From Schistosoma haematobium (Eukaryota; Platyhelminthes; Trematoda; Strigeidida; Schistosomatidae): a stretch of 64,000 bases of DNA. Of the stretch, positions 32,001-44,116 are shown in pieces. Under the pieces are notes generated by a model that was given only the letters and a program-made list of their open reading frames with translations, was not told the DNA's origin and did not search any database. The stretch's first letter is position 1. Every line of letters begins with the position of its first letter. Position numbers and translations under genes: made by a program. The stretch covers positions 30,402,402 to 30,466,401 of the forward strand of contig NC_067199.1 in assembly GCF_000699445.3 (NCBI RefSeq), read 5' to 3'.

Positions 32001-35000
32001 ATGAGTCTTTGGGTTGACAAATATACTCCCACTTCATTGGGGAAGTTGGATTACCACAAAAGACAAGCCAAAAATTTGAAAAAATTAGTAAGTGACGATT
32101 ACTTCAGTGACGTAAATCTCAATTTTAGGTTGATAGCAACAACTTTCCTCACTTGCTAGTGTATGGACCTTCTGGTGCAGGGAAGCGAACTAGAATCATG
32201 TGTATTCTTCGTGAGCTGTATGGATCAGGCGTTGATCGACTAAGAATGGAACACCATACCTTCACAAATCCTTCAAACAAGAAAGTCAGCTTATCCACAG
32301 TTTCGAGTAACTTTCATTTGGAAGTAAATCCTAGGTACTTTTATGTAAAGACCTTACTGTTTTTAATTTTTGATAAACTGAAATTTTAGGGAGCTGAATC
32401 TTTACTACTTACGAGCGCTTTCTAGTCCTTAGTCACGACTTGGTGTTAACTACGCAAACACTATCTTAAGTCGTACCCTAGAACTACTGGTCTTATATTT
32501 CATTTCGAACGACGGTTAGATTTCAGATTTTAGACTAAAACATCTGTTGGAATAAGTAATTATTATTGATGAATTTTGTCTACACACGATTCCGTGACTC
32601 GTATTTGTCACCAATGTCTAGTTTTACAGGTTAGACATCGAAGAGTCATGTCACGCGAAGTCTCTAATCATTGGCTACGACAATCACGCGGACTCTAATA
32701 GTTACGGACTTTGAATGACGGCTTATAATTTTTCAATGGTTCAGTTGTATCTACTATTTGTTTTCCCTTAGATGTTATGTTTCTGGGTCTCATAATTTCT
32801 GATACTCCAACTTTTATTTTTTTATAACGTGTTTTTGATCCTTAATCTGTTCTATTATTACTAACAGTATCACTGCCTCTACTACTCCAGGGTTCGCCCT
32901 GAAAATGCCATCACAATGCGCTACTGGAAGTGTAAATGTAGAAAATAAACAAACCAAATAAATTCGAAAAAAAATATATGGTAGAATAAATTTGAGGCTG
33001 AAGAATAAGTTCGTCTCCACTAATGCAATCGACTTTGAGTTTTTTTCATTTCAAGTCGATGCGTCTAGATATGAAATTGTCAGCTAAGTCAGAAAGTTTC
33101 TTTAGACGTATTTTTGTGATGAAATAAGAGGAAATCGAGCAACCCAGATGAATATCACCTGTTATATGCACTTCATACAATAATCCTTTGTAAGCCGTGA
33201 CTCAACTAAGAGTATCGAACGGAATTTTATTCAGTAGAGAAATGTACATACTTAGCACCTCTTAGTGAAAAGGGACTCAATCACTGGATCCAAGTACCAC
33301 TCTCAGACAAAACGTCGAACATCACTATATATACTTTCATTCAAATGCTGATGAAAATGAGATATAGTTGGAAAATTGCGGTTTGGAGTTCTAGAGACTC
33401 GAAAATTTGACTTCGAAATTCAGGTTATTACTGTTAGTAGTTTAAACTGTTTTGTGACTATTTTCAGTGTTTTGTATGATAGTAAGTTGAACTGCTGAAC
33501 TGACATCTTATAAACGCTTAGGAATCATCACAGCGAACTGTAAAACGAAACAATGGGGATATTTTTCGGTCAAGTTATTCCACTCTTTTCTTTGTCAATA
33601 TTATCATTATCCGATATTTATTCTATACCTTCACGACCGTCTATATTCAGTTTGATGGATCTGTTGACGCTTCTTTCAACAGTAACCTAGTTCTATAGGT
33701 AGAAAATGATAACTTATTCAAGTGGTTTTATGAGATCACCGTAAATTTACTAGTCCTTGGTAGTTAGTTCCAAAGAATTGAAATTAATAAGTTGACGTAA
33801 ACATCACATGTCCTTATATCCCTAACCTGTTAGTCCAGCGATTTTAGTCACATTTCGTTTGTTTTAATCTGTAATTACTATCGATAATATTAGTATATGT
33901 CGTTTACTTTCATTCCAGCGATGTTGGAATTTACGACCGAATCGTCATTCAAGAGTTAATCAAAAGTATGGCATCAACAGCTCAGCTTGACAGTGGGCAA
34001 CAGAAAGATTTCAAAGTAGTAGTTCTGCACGAAGCGGACCATTTAACACGTGACGCACAACATGCTTTGCGTAGAACTATGGAAAAGTACATATCCACTT
34101 GCCGTCTAATATTGTCAGCGGAATCTACCAGTAAGGTTAGTTCTGTCCTGTAGTTGTGATTGTATGCTCTCCCCATTCTATCCTTCGATTTTCAAATCGT
34201 TGTAAATAGGATTCGATTTGAGAAGTAGAGTGATCAACAAGAGTTAAGCAAATAAAACTAGTACATTACATTCGATTTTTTGTGGTATAATACAAGGTTA
34301 ATGGTGTTGTATTATTGAAATCGGTTTCATAACATGGTGCTTCCTTATTCAGTGATACGCTTTAAGTTTATTATTTATTTATTTTAACGCATAGATATTG
34401 GTACAAAGAGGCACCAAAACATATGCGCCACACAAATCTCATTTGATATGTGTGAGGGCTGTGATACTGCCCGGGTGCCCAAACCGAACCAGGTGGTTTT
34501 CTTATAGGGTCACTTCCCGAGCATTCGGCCTGAAGGACTGATCCACAAGGCAGTGGACCATCGTAAGGAGATGCAGTCCCATGGTAGCCAGTGGCCAACG
34601 GTTGGTTCATACGCCATTTGTTCCTTCAGGATACTGGAGCCCATGTGCACCATTGGTTTGAAATCAGGGTTTTCCAACTTCTGTAAGTGGATGCTCTGTG
34701 TCCATCAACCCGGTTAAAACGCCGGACATTCGCTTTTCGTCCTCTCAATTTCGTAAACAACACCCCCTCTGCGAGAAGGCGATGAGTAGGACTTCCCTGG
34801 CAGAGACTATATACGTGTGCTCATGTGAGAGCATTTCGAGAGGGAGAGCGGACCTACCCCACTCTCGGCTGTACCAGGGCATTTGGAGGCATGCTTTAAG
34901 TTAATAATTTAATAATTTCTTAGTTAGGTTGAGTAGTTAAGAGAAAATACCGAAATTCTCCGGTCACTAATCTAAAATAAATATGCTGGATCTACAGTTT

Positions 35001-38000
35001 AAACGGCTTGTTGTAGCAGCAAGTGGTTTTCTTCTTGACATTGAAAAATGATAACTAGATCAATACTATTTATAGTTAGTTAAGGATAGTAACCAATTTC
35101 GCCGTGGTTTGACTGTTTACTTAAAATTGTCTCATAGTTAAATGTGTTTGTTTATGTTTAGTCAGTTTAGTCAGTAAGGGTGAAATCTGACATAGTATCT
35201 TTACGTGAAGTGCTGTGTTTTGTAGATGAACCTTTTGCTTGAACTAGTGATACATTGATTGTATGATAGTGTTGATTCTTTGTTTATTCACTGTAATAAA
35301 GAGGTTAGGAGTAGTGCTTGTCATCAACATCGCTAATCCATTTTGCTGGGGCTCATGGTATAGTTTAACTTCTAATTTGGAATTTATTAGTTTATAGTTT
35401 CGTACTTGGAAAATTAATCATGTATGCAATTATTAAAGCCGAATAAGTAATGCTTTTCGTTGCTGCTTGCTTCATAGTGTCTATTATGTGGCAACTGTGT
35501 TTGTACAGTATATTCTTTACTAAGCAACATCACGTGGTTATTTATTTTTCAGATCATTTCTGCTACTCGTTCAAGATGTCTACCAATAAGAGTTTCTGCC
35601 CCATCTATCGATGAAATTGTTGAAATCTTGAAAAATACCGCTCGCCGAGAAGGCCATTCAATGCCGGTTGAACTAGCTAAGCGTATCGCGTTAGCATCCG
35701 AACGGAACCTACGTAGAGCTCTTTTGTATGCTGAGGTAGCTAGGTGGCAGCATTGCCCCATGCTTCCAGACCAAAGTGTGCAGTTACCTGACTGGCAAGT
35801 CTTTCTTACTGAGACAGCATTAGCTATTTTGGCGGAACAAAGTCCGAAGAAGTAAGTGCTGTATATATATACATAGGCCTTATTCAAATCAAGTTTGTGT
35901 CGCTGTCGGTTGCTGGCAATACACGGCTACATTATAAATCCGTTTCTTTATACCTTGATTTATGCTTAACCGTATTTCAATCTACTGATCTGTGTATTTC
36001 ATATTATCCAATCAATAAAGTCACATCGCGTTAGGAAACACCTTGTTTCCATAGTGCCATTTCATAAATTGATTGAATTTCCATTTCGTTCAACGATTAC
36101 GAGCACTAACAAACTGCTTTACTTTGAGACCTTCCTATGTAGAAATTATCAACACCACAGAAGACTGGGTTATACGATGGATTTACTTACTGAACAATAT
36201 CTCTTATTACATGTCAGCATGTCAGTAAAACTTATAAATGTGTATATTGTGTTTCCACTAAATCCAATCAGCATCACTGTTAATCAAAAGTATTTAGTTA
36301 TGGTTAAAAGGGAGTCACAAGAGAACAATTCCCTCTTAAATAATTAGATCAAGATGCAACTGAAAACAAACTACAATTTTGTAACCTACAGACGTTTCCT
36401 ATGAAACAAATCATTTTGATGTTTGAAAAAGTACTTTTTTATTTGATGTATTCACTCGTAATCCAAGATCCGCTGGGAACTTTTTAAGCAGAGGTCAAAC
36501 AATTGGAATCGTCAGAAGTGCCTGGTTCATGGACATTTTTCTTCACTTTTTAAACCTCTTTTATCCTTTTTGATTTATTGCAGCGAACTCAGAGCTCAGT
36601 GTCTGTGTTTAAAATATAAAGTCTTAAAAAGTTAGAGTAGGTTACATTTCAGAATTTAGAATAGATCCATCCCTAGTTTACTCATTGTCCGCAATCATTT
36701 GGAGTTGTTTAGAAAAATAATGTTGAGTGATATTTTTTAGATTAGCATTCTGTAGTAGCTTTGTACTGTTAGGAACAGTCAGAGAAACTTGGGAAATTGT
36801 TTTCGAGGGAATTAGTTTGTATATTTTTGTTGCTTATTTATCGGACAGCTGATCCATGGTGTTTTTATTTAGCTCTGGTTGTAAGTTATTCTTTGACTCC
36901 TCAGTTTTCTCCGTATCTTTTATTATTCAGAAATTATGCCTAATTATGTAATGGCTGTGTTATTCAACTTTTTTCAAAGAATAGCTTAGTTACGTACACA
37001 CTACGATTTGCTACACATGTCTTATGGTTTTACATTTTATACATATAATCATGTAAGTTTTTGAATTTGAATATTAAAATGTGTTCCAGGCATTTAGATG
37101 ATCTTCTCAATAATCTGATTGGTGGATTGGGAACGAGTGAGCTTTGTACGGGACTGTCGACCGTTAACATATGCAACAACTATGTTAGTGGACTTAATGT
37201 TATTCGCGTGGGTGAAATCCCATTATTTAATAGTGTATATTACCTTATAAACTAGAGTTCTTGGCTGTGGCTGCCAGTGGTATAGTTACTCAGCGGATAC
37301 AAAAACTTCAAGGAAAGCGTTATTGCAGCCAAACTGTACAATATATTTTACAACCGATGATCCTAAAGGAAGATAATGAAAGCAGTCTGCCTAAATCCGT
37401 CTCTATGTACACCAATCACCTCAACTGCTTCCTCAAAACTAGTTATTATCGTGACACATCTGATCAAACTAGACCTTTCTATTCAAATAAAACTTATGCA
37501 ACCACACTGACTAGTTTGGTCATTGTGGCTTATGATTTTGTTTAACCTTTTGTTCAATGATTTCTAGTATTTTGGAAATTATCTGTTATCCCTCTTGTTG
37601 AATTACACTTGTTACCTCGTTTTTCTTTACATAACTTTGAATGATATTCGTCTAGTTTTTCGTACAGAACTATGATTATCCAACTTAAGGATAATTCATA
37701 ACTGTTTCACTGGTTTATTTTTATAACAACTCATTTATTAAGTAATACATTTGAATAGTACATCAAACCTATTTATCTTTCATCTCCAATGAATTCCTTA
37801 ATTCGTTCTTAATTATTTTCATAGATACTTCTGAATTTCTAATACTTTTAACCAACTCACCATCACTTGATTAGTACTAATGGATTAATGTTGAGCTGTG
37901 AGGAAAAGCTAATTGAGAAAGATATTTCTTTGTTCCGTCGATTGTTTTTTAGTGTTTAGACGGTAGTTTTGATTATACTAAAATCCTACTACTTAGTGCG

Positions 38001-40633
38001 TAGACGATGAGTCATACATACCTCTGGATTACTATTCTCTGTATCATATATTAATGGCTGAACTTTCTCAAATCTTTTTCTCTACAGAATACTAGAAGTC
38101 CGCAATCGTCTTTATGAATTATTATGTCATTGTATTCCGCCCAACATTATCATGAGAGTAAGTTTTTGTTAAGATTAAATGATTTATTCCTGAATTCGCT
38201 TATGGAATTAAACTTTCTTATGACCCAAGTATTTGAAAGTTAACCAAAACCAAAGATGACTCGTATTTTTGAAAGGGTTCTGGGACAAATCTTAAAATGC
38301 AAACATAACAACTTGATCCCACTATTGAAAAAAACATTGAAACAGACGTCAAACTGGACATAACACCAGTTTTTTGAAGAATATCTGTATGGAAAATTTT
38401 AACTACTAATGTGTTTATGAGGATAGATATTTTTGTGGATCTGTTTGAGTCGGAAAATACTACAACGCTAAAATTACAAGTAGCATTAATGGCTACTGAA
38501 ATTTATTTAAGTAGTAAAGTTTCAAAAGTAAACTTTATGTGTTGTGTTTGTCAAAATGAACTCGTATTGTTTGGGATTTTAATATGTCCTGTGGGAAGTG
38601 TAGTTTGAAGGGTGTTGTTTTAAAACGCCGTTATGATCAGATATGATGGAATCGACCAACGGTTATATGTATCAGGAAATATAAATACGAAGTTTATGAA
38701 CTTGGGTAGTGGTGTTATAAGTTAGTAAATCTGGTAACTGGGTATCATTAACAGTAAAATAATAATATGTTCACTATCTATGTAAAGAGTAAACTGAACC
38801 AGAACTTTTACATCACCCGAATTATCGATCTTCAATTAATAGTTTTCACTGTTGCACAAGCTTCTACAAAAATAGTTATTGTTCTGTCCACAAATAACTT
38901 CAATAGTTAAAACCTTTATGAATTTGTTTTATATGAAGGTCTGATTTTTTTTCTAAGAATGTCTCTTATTTATGAATTACTAGTTTACAGTGTACTTTTC
39001 CGAAGCACATTGTTCATATGAGCTGCATTAATACTATTTAGTTGCATGAACGGGAGTGAGTGAAGTGGGTCTCGAACCTGCGATCACTTATTTGTTGAAA
39101 TCCGAGTGTTCTAACCACAAAACCACATCTCACAATTAATTTTTGTATTTTGATACAGCATTTCCTTATGATCACATACACCTTGTTCAGTCATTTGACA
39201 TGACAAAGATGAGCAATTTTTCTGGTATAACTGTTCTCTTTATCTCAGTTTTGATTACTGAAATATTCCGTCAAACTCAAGTCAGTATTTCTAGACACTT
39301 TCTATCAAACAGTTGAAGTTTTCTGATATTTTATCTGGGACTCAGACTTAACTTCCCTTATCTATTTAGTTAAACTTCGATAAATTTCATTTGAGATTAA
39401 TATTCATGTTACTCATGTACATACTCAATATACCAAAGGTTATACGTAAATGAGGCTACTGGTATCAGCTTATTATTTTGACAAACTCGTATTTTATTTC
39501 GTTTCTGTAGTCATATGTTTAACCATGTAATGAGGTGTTGATAACACATTTTATATGAAACTAACTATCCCAAAAGATTACGTTTGGAGACGGACACAGT
39601 GATTGTGGACCCGGAGTTTATCGATTGAATCGAATGGTTAAAGTTGTTATCCATTAATTGATGTTCTTAGAGATATTTTCCTACGAATCGCTCATTTAAG
39701 CTATTTTGTCAAATAAGTGGGTTATTTTGTTGTATTATATTCATATCTCGATTCATGTGTGCATCGGTGAGTAATGTGGTAGGCATATCGGTTAGTGAGC
39801 TGATAATTTTATTTTTCTGTGTCTCGTTAAGTCAGTATAATTAAAATCCTTGAAGTAAATTAATCTTTAGGCAATATTGTTTTTTTTTTTCAAGAACATA
39901 GGTTTTTGGTTAAGTATTATGATCATTTCATTTATACATGTTTATATGTTAATGACTTTCTAATCTGATTAGATCAAAAGTATTTTGGAGTAATCATAAA
40001 AATGAATGTGAGAAGTATGCTAAATAAAATAATGGAGATCTTGGTGATACTACTGATAATGATATCTAGTTTATTTCTTACGAATATTTTTAAGGTTTAC
40101 ATTCCTTTTCTTAAATTACTATTATTATTCATTGATGTCAAGGAAGATGAAAATGAGATTTTTCTGTACTACGTGTATGGGTAAGAAGTAATTTGGGAAA
40201 GAAACATATTAGGAATAAAAATGTTATATTAGAGCGGTTTGAACACTTAACTTCCAACTATCCGGTCGTTAGTTCGAAATGCGTTTTGCCCATGTTGGTT
40301 TCAGCAACTGAATAATACTCTCACTCAAAACAGCTTAGAAGAATACACAATGGTAATCTTATTTTTTAAAGTTAACTTCGTACGTTCGCTTCTATGAGAA
40401 AAAGGTACTTCATACATTTTTATTCTTTTATTTATTAGGGTCTGGTTGACAATCTATTAAATTCATGTGATCGTAATTTAAAACTGGAATTGGTTCAATT
40501 GGGTGCGGAATATGAACATCGATTGAATTTAGGCCAGAAACCGATTTTTCATTTGGAAGCCTTTGTAATTGCATTTATGGCTATCTACAAACGATATATA
40601 GAAGATGCTCTAGGCTCTGGGATGGAATGGTAG
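32001..40633 (+). CDS. RFC3: Replication factor C subunit 3
   Basis: RFC3 is a small subunit of the clamp loader that opens PCNA and places it on primed DNA in the nucleus. Six exons join in phase: 32001-32087, 32129-32334, 33919-34135, 35553-35851, 38088-38157 and 40439-40633 (stop TAG), with GT-AG introns. They give about 357 residues, against 356 in human RFC3. The start [13 protein letters not shown] is the conserved N-terminus. The Walker A motif GPSGAGKRT lies at 32165-32191. The Walker B region reads HEADHL (34028-34045), consistent with the relaxed RFC3 version. The sensor region is [16 protein letters not shown], and the SRC arginine-finger motif is at 35571-35579. The C-terminal collar domain follows ([16 protein letters not shown]-type AEYEHRL, FHLEAFV). 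Introns are 41, 1584, 1417, 2236 and 2281 bp. The promoter region contains a Ty3 relic. The nearest host neighbour is the 5-phosphatase gene, head to head. Confidence 0.97.
32335..33918. other. RFC3 intron 2
   Basis: 1584-bp GT-AG intron. The splice leaves a split serine codon (AG|C). No nested gene or recognisable element was seen. Confidence 0.8.
34359..34902 (-). mobile_element. Small tailed retroelement (SINE or 5'-truncated LINE) in RFC3 intron 3
   Basis: A GC-richer insert of about 520 bp is bounded by GCTTTAAGTT at 34359-34368 and again at 34893-34902, extending as an imperfect duplication to about 19 bp. Read on the minus strand, the insert ends with an AAAT-rich tail (ATAAATAAATAATAA) next to the duplication, as expected for target-primed reverse transcription. 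The body contains no RT or endonuclease motif. The 79-codon minus frame at 34371-34610 is not recognised. It could be the 3' end of a LINE or a non-autonomous element, and its family is unknown. Confidence 0.6.
35852..38087. other. RFC3 intron 4
   Basis: 2236-bp GT-AG intron. Two adjacent open frames lie inside it on the plus strand (37061-37255 and 37261-37545), without recognisable motifs. No other element was identified. Confidence 0.7.
39055..39135 (-). repeat. tRNA-like relic with perfect B box
   Basis: On the minus strand, GATGTGGTTTTGTGGTTAGA resembles a polymerase III A-box region. About 35 bases later comes GGTTCGAGACC, an exact B-box consensus. The cloverleaf arms are poor, so this is more likely a SINE head or tRNA pseudogene than a working tRNA. 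Confidence 0.45.
40222..40310 (+). repeat. tRNA-like relic
   Basis: GCGGTTTGAACACTTAACTT followed by CGTTAGTTCGAAATGCG looks like a decayed tRNA head with a B-box-like TTAGTTCGAAAT. It lies in the last RFC3 intron. It is weakly supported. Confidence 0.3.
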
Positions 40634-40701
40634 CATTAACATAAAACAAATATTAAATTCTCAAGATGTATTATGTATATTTATTACGAGTTATGTTGAT
40701 A

Positions 40702-40707
40702 AATAAA
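40702..40707 (+). terminator. RFC3 polyadenylation signal
   Basis: AATAAA lies 69 bases after the RFC3 stop codon, a normal distance for a short 3' UTR. Confidence 0.75.
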
Positions 40708-40719
40708 AGTTTCTTTTGT

Positions 40720-41300
40720 AAATATTGTTTATTTAAATGACAGGTCGTTATTTTACATGGGTATTCCGGTTTGTATTGTTTATTCTTTTATTTGGGAATA
40801 GAGAGAATAACATGTATTTAGTCGCATTAAAGCTTAGCGGTAGAGGTGAGAACAAGTTCTTGTCATAGTTGTTAACTAATATTGTGCTTGTGCTGGTTGA
40901 TTAATTGCATTATGACTATTCTAAATGTTATCAACGCATTAAGACAACGTTGCCTGCGAAATTTCATCGGTGATACAGTTAAGACGTTTTTTGATATCAG
41001 ATGAACATAATCGTGTTTCTCGTTTATAATAATCCAGTGCGGAGGTTGTATTGCTATCAATGTAGATAGCGTGCTTCTGTACAAAGCATTAAAGATAATA
41101 TTAAGAAGTGTTTGTCGAGTTATATTTCTAAAGAAATTATTTTATGATACAGTCTTATTTAATAGACTGAAGTTAGTCCTTATATCGAAAGATATAATCT
41201 CTGACCTGAAGTATTTATGATGTATTTATTCATTGATTGTGGTTGTGTTGTATGTGTATTTATTTTCATATTACAAAGTACATTTTTCAGGCTTATACTA
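40720..41300. other. AT-rich intergenic DNA downstream of RFC3
   Basis: I see nothing coding or repetitive that I can name. Confidence 0.4.
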
Positions 41301-41307
41301 TTGCTGT

Positions 41308-42080
41308 TGGTACAATTTCTTTGACTATGAGAAAGTGTTTGACAGCGTGGATAGTAGAACCTTATGGAACTTTCTTCGACACTAGTGTACCTGAGAAGAT
41401 TGCGAACATAATATGGAATTCTTGTGATGAACTACACTGCAAAGTCGTGAATGTAAGACAGCAGTACAGGTGCATTTCAAGTGATGGACAAGTCTTCTTA
41501 CTCTCACCGTTCCTCTTTATTCTGGTGGTTGACTGGATTACGAAGACTTCCACAACTAAGAGGAAGCTTGGAATGGAATGAACAGCTTGAATGAGTCTAG
41601 ACGATTTTGACTTCGCAGATGACCTAACTCTTCTATCCCATAAACACCAACAAATGCATATTAAGACAACCAATGTAGCACCAGTAGGCCTCAACATACA
41701 CAAGGGAGTAACCAAGATCTTCAAATACAACACAGAGAGCACCAAACTAATTACACTTGATTGAGGAGCTCTGGAGGAGGTGGGAAATCTCATATATCTG
41801 GACAACATCGATGAACGTGGAATATCTGATGCAGATGTAATGGCAAGGATTGGCAAAGCAAGGACAGCATTTCTACAATTGAAGAATATATGGAGCTCAA
41901 AACAACTGTCAAACAACATCAAAGTCAGAATCTTCAATACGAACGTTAAGACAGTTAGTTCTACTGTACGTGGTTGAAACTTGAAGAACTACTACAACCA
42001 TCATCAAAAATGTACAAGTATTTACAAACGATTGTCTGTGCAAGATACTGAATGTCCGTTGGCCAGATACCATCAGCAAC
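41308..42080 (+). mobile_element. RTE-clade LINE fragment (RT to C-terminal region), truncated at both ends
   Basis: The piece begins in the RT at a damaged FDYEKVFDSVD equivalent. It runs through LLSPFLFILVVDWITKTST (about 41495-41555) and the catalytic FADDLTLLS (about 41610-41640), then [15 protein letters not shown] and [14 protein letters not shown]. It stops at about 42080 without the GTAA tail. A stop follows LGMEW, another interrupts the TLD-GAL segment, and a frameshift lies near 41970. It differs from the two copies on the left of the window and from the full-length copy. It lies about 600 bp after the RFC3 poly(A) signal. Confidence 0.85.
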
Positions 42081-42089
42081 TCATTTAAT

Positions 42090-43735
42090 ATATCACCTTG
42101 ACCGGTGGAATTTTTCATATATTTTTGGTTCCTATCTATAAAAAGTTTGGTAATTATTATCTTAGATAAGAAAGTTGTAAGCTACTCGTCAAGAATTTTT
42201 ATGGTTTTCTTCAACAGTGTGCTTGTAATTTATCATTCAATCAACAAGTTTCAAATGTCAGTGATTGATATTGGTCATAGGTGTTCAAGCCTAACACTCG
42301 TATACATTTTGCCTCCCGGCTCGTGATTAGCTGTAAATAGCTTTAAGTTTATAATTATTTATCAAACCAATAACTTTAGTCGTTGAATTTAAAGAATAAA
42401 TTTAGGAAAGTAGGATTTGGCAACGAGTTTACAAAGTACTTTTATATATAAGAGTATAGTTCCAACATTTCAATAAAATAAGTGGGGATTACTTATAATG
42501 ATAACAATAGGTTACATAAATGAGTGAAGTCTTTAAAAGAAGACAAAATAAGTTCACAAAACAATAATTAGTCATCAACAAATAATTATCACGCCATGGA
42601 GAAGTTACCCTATTTACCTATCTTCGGTTTACACGTTTTTTGTGTCACAAGGTATTGATGACAAGGAACCATCGCAATAGAGACAAATTCGATAGTATCA
42701 TTATTGTAAGAGCTATATGTACGTCGAGTTTTTGCATAATGTCATGTGTTTTCTTCTAATAATATTTTCTATTTGACGTAAATGACTCAAATACACAGAA
42801 GCCTCTCTTTTTGATCTTTTTTATACTTGAGTCCACCTTTTTATTTAAATTAAAAAACTCAACTGCAGGTAGGATTAAGCCTTGTGACTTATTTAACTTG
42901 GATTGTTTTAGTGGACAGATCATATTGTTTATTGAGATCAGTTTGTTTAAAATGATATTCCTTGAGAGTGCATCTTTAATATGTTAGCTAGTTTTTAGCG
43001 GAACCTTTTTATAAAAAATTTCCATTCGTATACCATCATTTCATGGGACTTAGAATCTGTCATTCGCGTTTGTGTAATTAATTATAATTATAAAACTTGT
43101 CCAGTGTAGATAAGTCCTGAACTGTTGCTCCTAATTGTCGATCATACTTTTGCGTAACTGTCCGGAATATAATTGTCAAGTAATTTTTACTAAGGATAAT
43201 AAGCTAATGGTCATTCTAGGCAAGGTGGATGATAACTTAATTTCAAGAAGTATGACTTTGATAAATCTTCCGAAACATCCCTGAGACTTATGTACATGTA
43301 TTTGTTGCAGTGATAAAATAGTTTACTTTCTAATTATTCTCGCGGAGGGCACATGACTTGAAAGAACTACAAGCTTTCATTATTGGGACTAAAAGTGATG
43401 TCATATACCCCTGTTAACGTTGTATTATATTTACTTTTGTCATTCACAATCGAATTCTAACGGTATAGTAACTTGTTCAGTAATTCATTTTTTTCACAGT
43501 TTCGCTTAATGTTATTGTTATGACTACTAAAATTAACTTTAAACAAGAAAATCTTATATATGCACGATGCAGAGACGAAGACAAATACTGATAGCAGATA
43601 AAGACTTCATACGATTATCAAAAAATCTAAAACAAATACTTAATGATTGATCAAAGAATATCATGCATAACTGAAATAGTGGAAATACAATACACGGAGT
43701 TAATACAAAGCAAGACTATATGTTATAATGAATAA
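42090..43735. other. AT-rich intergenic DNA, nothing recognised
   Basis: No feature that I can support was found. Confidence 0.4.
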
Positions 43736-43740
43736 ATATC

Positions 43741-44111
43741 TGTTGGGATATTCAGAAAAATTTCCCAAAAAATATTCTGTTAAGTCTAACGCTATCCTTA
43801 GACTTGAGATGGTGTTGTGTTGTTATTGGTCAATGTTTATTTCGTGTCATTTTCCTACTGGTCAATATTGTACAATGTTATTTTCTACTTTATGGTACGA
43901 TGTGGTCTGCTTGACTGGTATATAAACAGAGTATGTTTGAAATATAATGATTCATATCTCAGAGGCTGAGACTTGTGTTCTGGACTCAACTGGCTGGGCT
44001 AGACAGGGAAGCGGGACCAATCAGAGCCCTAGGTCGTTCTTGCGTGTTTTCGCGTCTTTGGTCCGATCGATAATTCGCTGTCCTCTAATCTGCAGCATCA
44101 CAGTTATAGCA
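43741..44111 (+). mobile_element. Solo LTR with 5-bp target-site duplication
   Basis: The 371-bp unit starts TGTTGGGATA and ends TTATAGCA, so it has TG...CA termini. ATATC flanks it exactly on both sides (43736-43740 and 44112-44116), the 5-bp duplication usual for Ty3 and BEL/Pao integration. Inside are an ATTGGTCAAT CCAAT-type box, TATATAAACAG near 43920 as a TATA box, and a GC-richer 3' half (GGCTGGGCTAGACAGGG and so on) unlike the surrounding DNA. No internal gag or pol sequence is present on either side, so it is a solo LTR left by recombination. Orientation is inferred from the TATA box. Confidence 0.72.
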
Positions 44112-44116
44112 ATATC

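Larger units (their letters stand above)
38158..40438. other. RFC3 intron 5
   Basis: 2281-bp GT-AG intron. It holds a tRNA-like relic on the minus strand at about 39055-39135 and another on the plus strand at about 40222-40310. Nothing else was recognised. Confidence 0.7.

Noticed and set aside
39055..39135. Functional tRNA gene
   Set aside because: The B box is perfect, but acceptor and anticodon stems do not pair well enough.
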